From: Gnetum montanum | Taxonomy: Eukaryota; Streptophyta; Gnetopsida; Gnetales; Gnetaceae | DNA: 64,000 nucleotides | Direction of reading: 5' to 3' | NCBI GenBank assembly: GCA_015680685.1 | Contig: MNCI01005294.1 | Location: 270,416-334,415, forward strand | Shown: positions 59,944 through 64,000 of the stretch, one piece after another | Numbering within the stretch: the stretch's first letter is position 1 | How the letters are laid out: each line of letters starts with the position of its first letter | The notes under the pieces: generated by a model | Seen by the model: only the letters and a program-made list of their open reading frames with translations | What the model was told of the DNA's origin: nothing | Database searches by the model: none | Made by a program: the position numbers and the translations under genes

Positions 59944-61620
59944 GTCAGTTTGCAAATGGACAAAGCTTTGCTTGCACCCCTAGCCTTAACAGGCCCATAC
60001 AGGAAAACCTTTTGGTAGCCTAATCTTTCAATGATAGGGACCGACTCCTCCTTCTGTGACATAACCATAGCAACCTTGGAAGTATCCCTAGACTAGCCAG
60101 AAAATCTAGCCCAAACCTTATACCTAGAGGTTGGTGATATGATTGAGGATCCCCTCACTGAGATCTCTGTAGTTACACATAAAGGAGAAAGCAAAACTCT
60201 AAAGGTCAGTTCTCTCCTTGCCCAAAAAATGTAGAATGACATATCTCGAGTTCTCCAAGATAACATTGTGAGGTTTGTGTGGTCATACGAAGACATGCCA
60301 GGTTTAGATCCGTGACTAATATAGCACAACATCGTGTTAGACCAGCATATTAAAGTGGTTAAACAAAGAGCACAAAAGATTAAGCCCGAAATTACATTGG
60401 TAGTGCATGATGAAATCACTAAGCTATATCAAGCTGGTTTCATCTACGCGGTTGATTACTCAAATTATATGTCAAACATCATTGTTGTTTCTAAGAAAAT
60501 GGGAGGAATATGCATCTATATAGACTTCCGTGATCTACATAAGGTAATGGTTAAAGACAATTTCCCATTACTGAGTATCGACCAACTCATCGATACAACA
60601 GCTGGACACGCTTTACTATCTTTTATGGATGGGTTTTCATGATAAAATCAAATTCGTATCAACCCAGAACATCAACTGACCACAACTTTCATGACCCCAT
60701 GGGGAACTTTCTATTATACCATGATGCCTTTTGGGCTAAAAAATGCTGGAGCAACTTATCAATGTGCCATGACATATATCTTTAGTGATTATCTCTTAGA
60801 GAGGTTGAACGACTATGTAGACGACATAGCTGTTAAATCTAGGAAGTTGGTAGATCACCCAAAGGATTTAGAATTAATCCTTAAATGATGTCTCAAGCAT
60901 GACCTATGACTCAACCCAAGGAAATGTGTTTTCAGACTCAAAACCAGATGCATGTTGGGGTTTGTAGTGTCGAAGGCTGGCATACAAGTCAACCCTAACA
61001 AGGTTAGGGTTATCATTAACCTGGCACCGCCTACAAACCTCAAATAACTACGTGGGTTGTAAGGTAGGTTACAGTTTCTTAGAAGGTTCATCTCAAAGTT
61101 GATAAATAAGTTACACCCCATGCAACAATTTCTCAAGAAGGGGGTTAACTTTGAATAGACCAAGGACTGTCAACGTGCTTTTCATGACTTAAAGAAAGAG
61201 CTATTACATCTACCAATGGTTTTCCTGCCACAAAGGGACCAGTCTTTCTAGATCTACATGGAAAATTTAGATATGTCCATAGCTGCGTTGTTGTGTCAAA
61301 AGAGGGACGACAGGTCAGAAATCCCCATCTATTATCTAAGTCATGCTCTATTTGTGTACGAGATGAGGTACAATGAAGTAGAGCGTAACTACTTGGCATT
61401 GGTTTTCATGCTCAAGAAATGTAGACACTATCTTTTTCGCAGGCAGGTTAACATAATTTGCAAGAACAACATTCTACGTGCAATCATGAACAATTTATAT
61501 GAGAGCAGTAAGATAGCCCAATGGAAAGCCATCAATACAAAATTTGACTTACATTACATTGGCCAGTCTTCTATAAAAGGCCAAGTGATAGCCAACCAAC
61601 TAGTAGCATCACTTGTTAAT
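59944..61620 (+). pseudogene. Element 5 reverse transcriptase and RNase H
   Basis: From 59944 the frame reads MDKALLAPLALTGPY, a few stops, VWSYEDMPGLDP near 60275, then RT: ITLVVHDEITKLYQAGFIYA, YIDFRDLHKVMVKDNFPLL, AGHALLSFMDGFS (stop), TPWGTFYYTMMPFGLKNAGA, and the intact catalytic box DYVDDIAVKS near 60810-60840. RNase H (61258-61600) has MENLDMSIAALLCQKRD, YYLSHAL, NEVERNYLALVFMLKKCRHY and ends SSIKGQVIANQLVASL. The wording MPFGLKNAGATYQ is typical of Tat-type RT. At least six stops are present. Confidence 0.88.
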
Positions 61621-62100
61621 GATCAGGCAATGATAGAGCCTAAATTTCCAGATGAACATGTACATAGTTTAAGCCCTATATCAATAGGCCTCGAAGTGAC
61701 ATTACACTTTGATGGAGCTTCGACCACTAGAGGTGGCAGTGCCGCCACCGTCATCACACTTTCCCCTAAGGATGTTCACCCATTGGCTTACCGCCTGGCA
61801 TTTCCCTACACGAACAATGTGGCAAAATACGAGTGGCTCCTCAGAGGATTGTTAGCAACCAAAGAACTAAACGTTCAATACCTGGCAATCCAAGGTAATT
61901 CAATGCTCATTGTCAATCAGATTACAAAAGTGTATGCCTACAAAGCCATGCATTTGCAACCCTATTGTGATATGGCTAAAGATCTTCTAAAATAATTTAC
62001 AACGATTGACGTCCAACACGTGCCACATAGTGAGAACACCATAGCTAATGCACTAGCTACACTAGCATTAAACGTGCCACCACATTTGTTTGACACCTGA
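61621..62100 (+). pseudogene. Element 5 second RNase H domain
   Basis: Type I RNase H fold: LEVTLHFDGASTTRGGSAA (first catalytic Asp kept), LAFPYTNNVAKYEWLLRGLL where the usual Glu position is Lys, YLAIQGNSMLIVNQI with Asn for the usual Asp, and VPHSENTIANALATLAL with Asn for the last Asp. Three of four catalytic acidic positions are therefore lost, each explicable by one G-to-A change. One stop separates DMAKDLLK from the end. The same domain is present at 5255-5945. Confidence 0.85.
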
Positions 62101-63183
62101 CCCACTTTAATGATGGAATGTATAGATCCTGTCATTCAAGCGGTGCAAATCTCTTCTTTAAGTATGGAAGGAACACTAGAATGGTACGACAACATTAAAA
62201 CCTACCTTCTACATGGCAAACCACCTCACCAGTTGACATCTGCACAAAAGGATACAATCTGCAAGCATGCTAGGCAATATGTCATCATCGGAGATAACAC
62301 TCTATGTATGCACTCCTTTGATGGGGTATTACTAACCTATGTTAATAACGACCAAGCACAAAAGATAGTTAACGAAGTCCATGAGGGACTATGTGGAGGA
62401 CACATAGCCCCATGAGCCATGGCCACTAAAATCAGAGGCTTAGGGTATTACTGGCCGTACATGGAATGAGATTGTCTTACCAAAGTTAAGACATGTGATA
62501 CATGCTAGCATTACGCAAATCTAATACACATGTCACCAACTAAGTTGCATACCACAAAGATCACTTGGCCATTCCAACAATGGGGNGGTATTAAGCAATC
62601 TTTTTCCTCACCATATTACATGCAAGCAAATGGTCAAGCAGAAGCAACAAACAAGGTGGTTATCAATTTGCTGAAGAAAATGCTCAATAGCAACAAGAAA
62701 TGATGGCATGAGAAAATTCTCTACGTGCTATGAGCCTATCGTATGACATGCAGAACAGCTATGGGTAGGACACCATATAGCCTAGTCTATGGGTCCGAAG
62801 CAGTGTTTCCCCTTGAACTATAGGTTCCTTCACTATGGATGGTCCTCTCCACAGTTATAAATGAGACTCAACACAATGAGTCCAGGATCGTGGATCTAGA
62901 CTCAGTGAAGGAGAAGGGCATCTAGGCACTTAAAAACATCAAAAAATATCAGGACAGGCAAAGGTAGAAGCATCATCATAACCTACATCAGCGACCGATC
63001 AAGAAAGGAAACTTGGTCCTTAAAGCTATTTGTGAACCAGTGAGCAAATTATCTGCAAGCTGGAAAGGTCCCTTCTTGGTCATCAACTCATATGACAATG
63101 GAGCATTCAGGCTAGTAGACATCAATAGCAACGAGTTTGCAAACCTGGTGAATCATATGTACTTGAAGAAGTACCACATCTAG
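62101..63183 (+). pseudogene. Element 5 integrase, catalytic core deleted
   Basis: N-terminal part (62110-62415): WYDNIKTYLLHGKPPHQ, HARQYVIIGDNTLCMH, IVNEVHEGLCGGHIAP with the HH pair; the CC pair follows near 62490-62515 (TCDTC, stop, HYAN). At 62570 it reads ITWPFQQWG, then an N at 62586, then GIKQSFSSPYYMQANGQAEA. The roughly 85 residues that normally lie between, including the first two catalytic Asp residues, are missing. The catalytic Glu is kept. The C-terminal part contains RTPYSLVYGSEAVFPLEL and WKGPFLVINSYDNGAFRLVD, ending at a TAG (63181-63183). Confidence 0.87.
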
Positions 63184-63220
63184 ACATTAGCTCGGCTAGA
63201 ATGCAAGGTAACAATCATCC

Positions 63221-63575
63221 GCTATGACGTAAAACTGGTAGTGTTGTACACATCTGCTATGACGTAAAACTGGTATTTCTTGCACACGTCCGCCATGATG
63301 CTAAATTGCCAAATCTTTTGACCGTCTTCCATGACATAATACTGGTAAGGTAAGCATTCATCTGCTAAGATGTTAAACCAGCACAGACTTGTCCCTGGGT
63401 CACGACACAAAACTAACACCCACAACATGGTCTACTAGGACCATGGAATAGTTTTTCCATTGTCCGCTATGATGTAAAACTAGCACACTTCGGTATATAC
63501 AGACTTTAAACTAAGACCATGGTCCACTGGGACTTAAAACCAGCAACGATAGTCTACCAGGACCTAAAATTGGGA
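63221..63575 (+). repeat. Degenerate minisatellite with 36-base period after pol
   Basis: The word GCTATGACGTAAAACTGGTA occurs at 63221 and 63256, with decayed copies at 63292, 63328, 63364, about 63399 and 63466, giving a 35-36-base period. A second related word, GTCTACTAGGACC or GTCCACTGGGACTTAAAA, occurs at 63430, 63522 and 63552. The array fills the space between the pol stop and the polypurine tract. Confidence 0.85.
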
Positions 63576-63640
63576 TATGCCAATAGAACATCCACAAAAT
63601 AAGAGGGTCTGATCATGTTTTCATGACATCCACATCAGAT

Positions 63641-63653
63641 AGAATGGGTAGGG
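63641..63653 (+). other. Polypurine tract of element 5
   Basis: AGAATGGGTAGGG directly precedes TGTTGG at 63654. Purine-rich except for one T, at the exact place where plus-strand DNA synthesis is primed in LTR elements. Confidence 0.75.
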
Positions 63654-64000
63654 TGTTGGAATAGATGCAACGCCGCTACCCCCTAGCATTCTACTGATTC
63701 CTCGGATATGCTGAAGGGCATACTACTGATCCCTCGGAGATGCCGCCACAATGTTTACTCAGTAATCACAACTCCCAAGGTCAGCATCACCAGTTGGAGC
63801 CTCAAAGAAAGTATGGTCACCATAGCCTTGGTTGCCTCCAGCTGTCGTAGCCGCTAGGGCCTGGCTTCCCAGATTCATCTGACTGGCTCTTCACCTACTC
63901 AGATGGATAAGATGAACCTGGCTGTCGATGGTGAATTCCTAAGCCGCAGCATCAACAAAGGGACCCTTACCTTTTTGCTATAGTCCCCCTCTCTATGGCA
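63654..64000 (+). repeat. Start of the 3' LTR of element 5
   Basis: Begins TGTTGGAATAGATGCAACGC after the polypurine tract and continues past the window end. It is GC-rich relative to the rest of the window. A short internal repeat, ACTGATTCCTCGG and ACTGATCCCTCGGA, occurs at about 63703-63741. No partner LTR was found within the window. Confidence 0.7.

Larger units (their letters stand above)
59528..64000 (+). mobile_element. Element 5: Tat-type Ty3/gypsy element, 5' part missing, runs off the window
   Basis: The + strand carries pol (RT, RNase H, a second RNase H, integrase) from about 59944 to 63183, a tandem-repeat-rich 3' region, a polypurine tract and the start of the 3' LTR at 63654. 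Gag and protease are absent. The second RNase H between the RT-linked RNase H and integrase is a feature of the Tat lineage. It may be the right-hand part of the element whose gag lies at 49105-49698, separated by element 4, but I could not link their LTRs. Confidence 0.82.

Noticed and set aside
60855-61399. Two ORFs of 102 and 84 codons on the - strand
   Set aside because: Antisense to the element 5 RT and RNase H.
63221-63575. Regular repeats with similar spacing, resembling a CRISPR array
   Set aside because: Eukaryotic retrotransposon context, degenerate repeats, short similar spacers and no cas genes; it is a minisatellite.

Overview
The window is repeat-dominated nuclear DNA from a large-genome seed plant. 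I favour a gymnosperm, by inference from the very old, stacked, heavily decayed LTR retrotransposons and the near absence of host genes. I found no intact host gene, rRNA, tRNA or CRISPR array. Almost every protein-like signal belongs to plant LTR retrotransposons (Ty3/gypsy and Ty1/copia) or LINE-like debris, nearly all interrupted by stop codons and frameshifts.

Layout, left to right. (1) 1-10009: AT-rich debris with a Ty3/gypsy RNase H fragment (about 5.3-5.9 kb, + strand) and a LINE ORF1-like zinc-knuckle remnant (about 8.4-9.0 kb). (2) 10010-16630: element 1, a Ty3/gypsy chromovirus on the - strand with both LTRs, gag, protease, RT, RNase H, integrase and a chromodomain remnant. (3) 16940-31218: a Ty1/copia element on the + strand (LTR, tRNA-iMet primer site, gag, protease, start of integrase, then RT-RNase H and a stub of 3' LTR), split by about 11 kb that holds a second Ty3/gypsy element on the - strand (element 2, 23.4-29.2 kb) and an unidentified decayed reading frame. 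(4) 31293-34744: a gag-only, TR-GAG-like non-autonomous LTR element. (5) 34760-36444: a pair of LTR-like direct repeats enclosing only the last 30 codons of a Tat-type pol plus an antisense coiled-coil ORF. (6) 36455-44381: element 3, an Athila-like Ty3/gypsy element on the - strand. (7) 44382-47544: low-repeat sequence with a LINE tail fragment. (8) 47545-49698: a putative LTR and the gag start of a Tat-type element (element 6), cut by (9) 49699-59527, element 4, a younger - strand relative of element 3. (10) 59528-64000: Tat-type pol (element 5) with tandem repeats, polypurine tract and the start of a 3' LTR running off the edge; it may be the continuation of element 6.

How the parts work together: within each autonomous element gag makes the particle, protease cuts the polyprotein, RT/RNase H copy the RNA from a tRNA bound to the primer site, and integrase inserts the copy. 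None of the copies here looks functional. The decay is directional: the left half is more AT-rich and more broken, the right half more GC-rich with longer open segments. Many losses are G-to-A or C-to-T changes, including catalytic Asp-to-Asn changes, as expected for methylated repeats. Two repeats in element 4 flanked by single Ns look like assembly artefacts. I see no clear new biological system. The most interesting candidates are the antisense ORF module, the tandem repeats and possible splice acceptor around the Tat-type pol, and the palindrome arrays in the LTR promoters.
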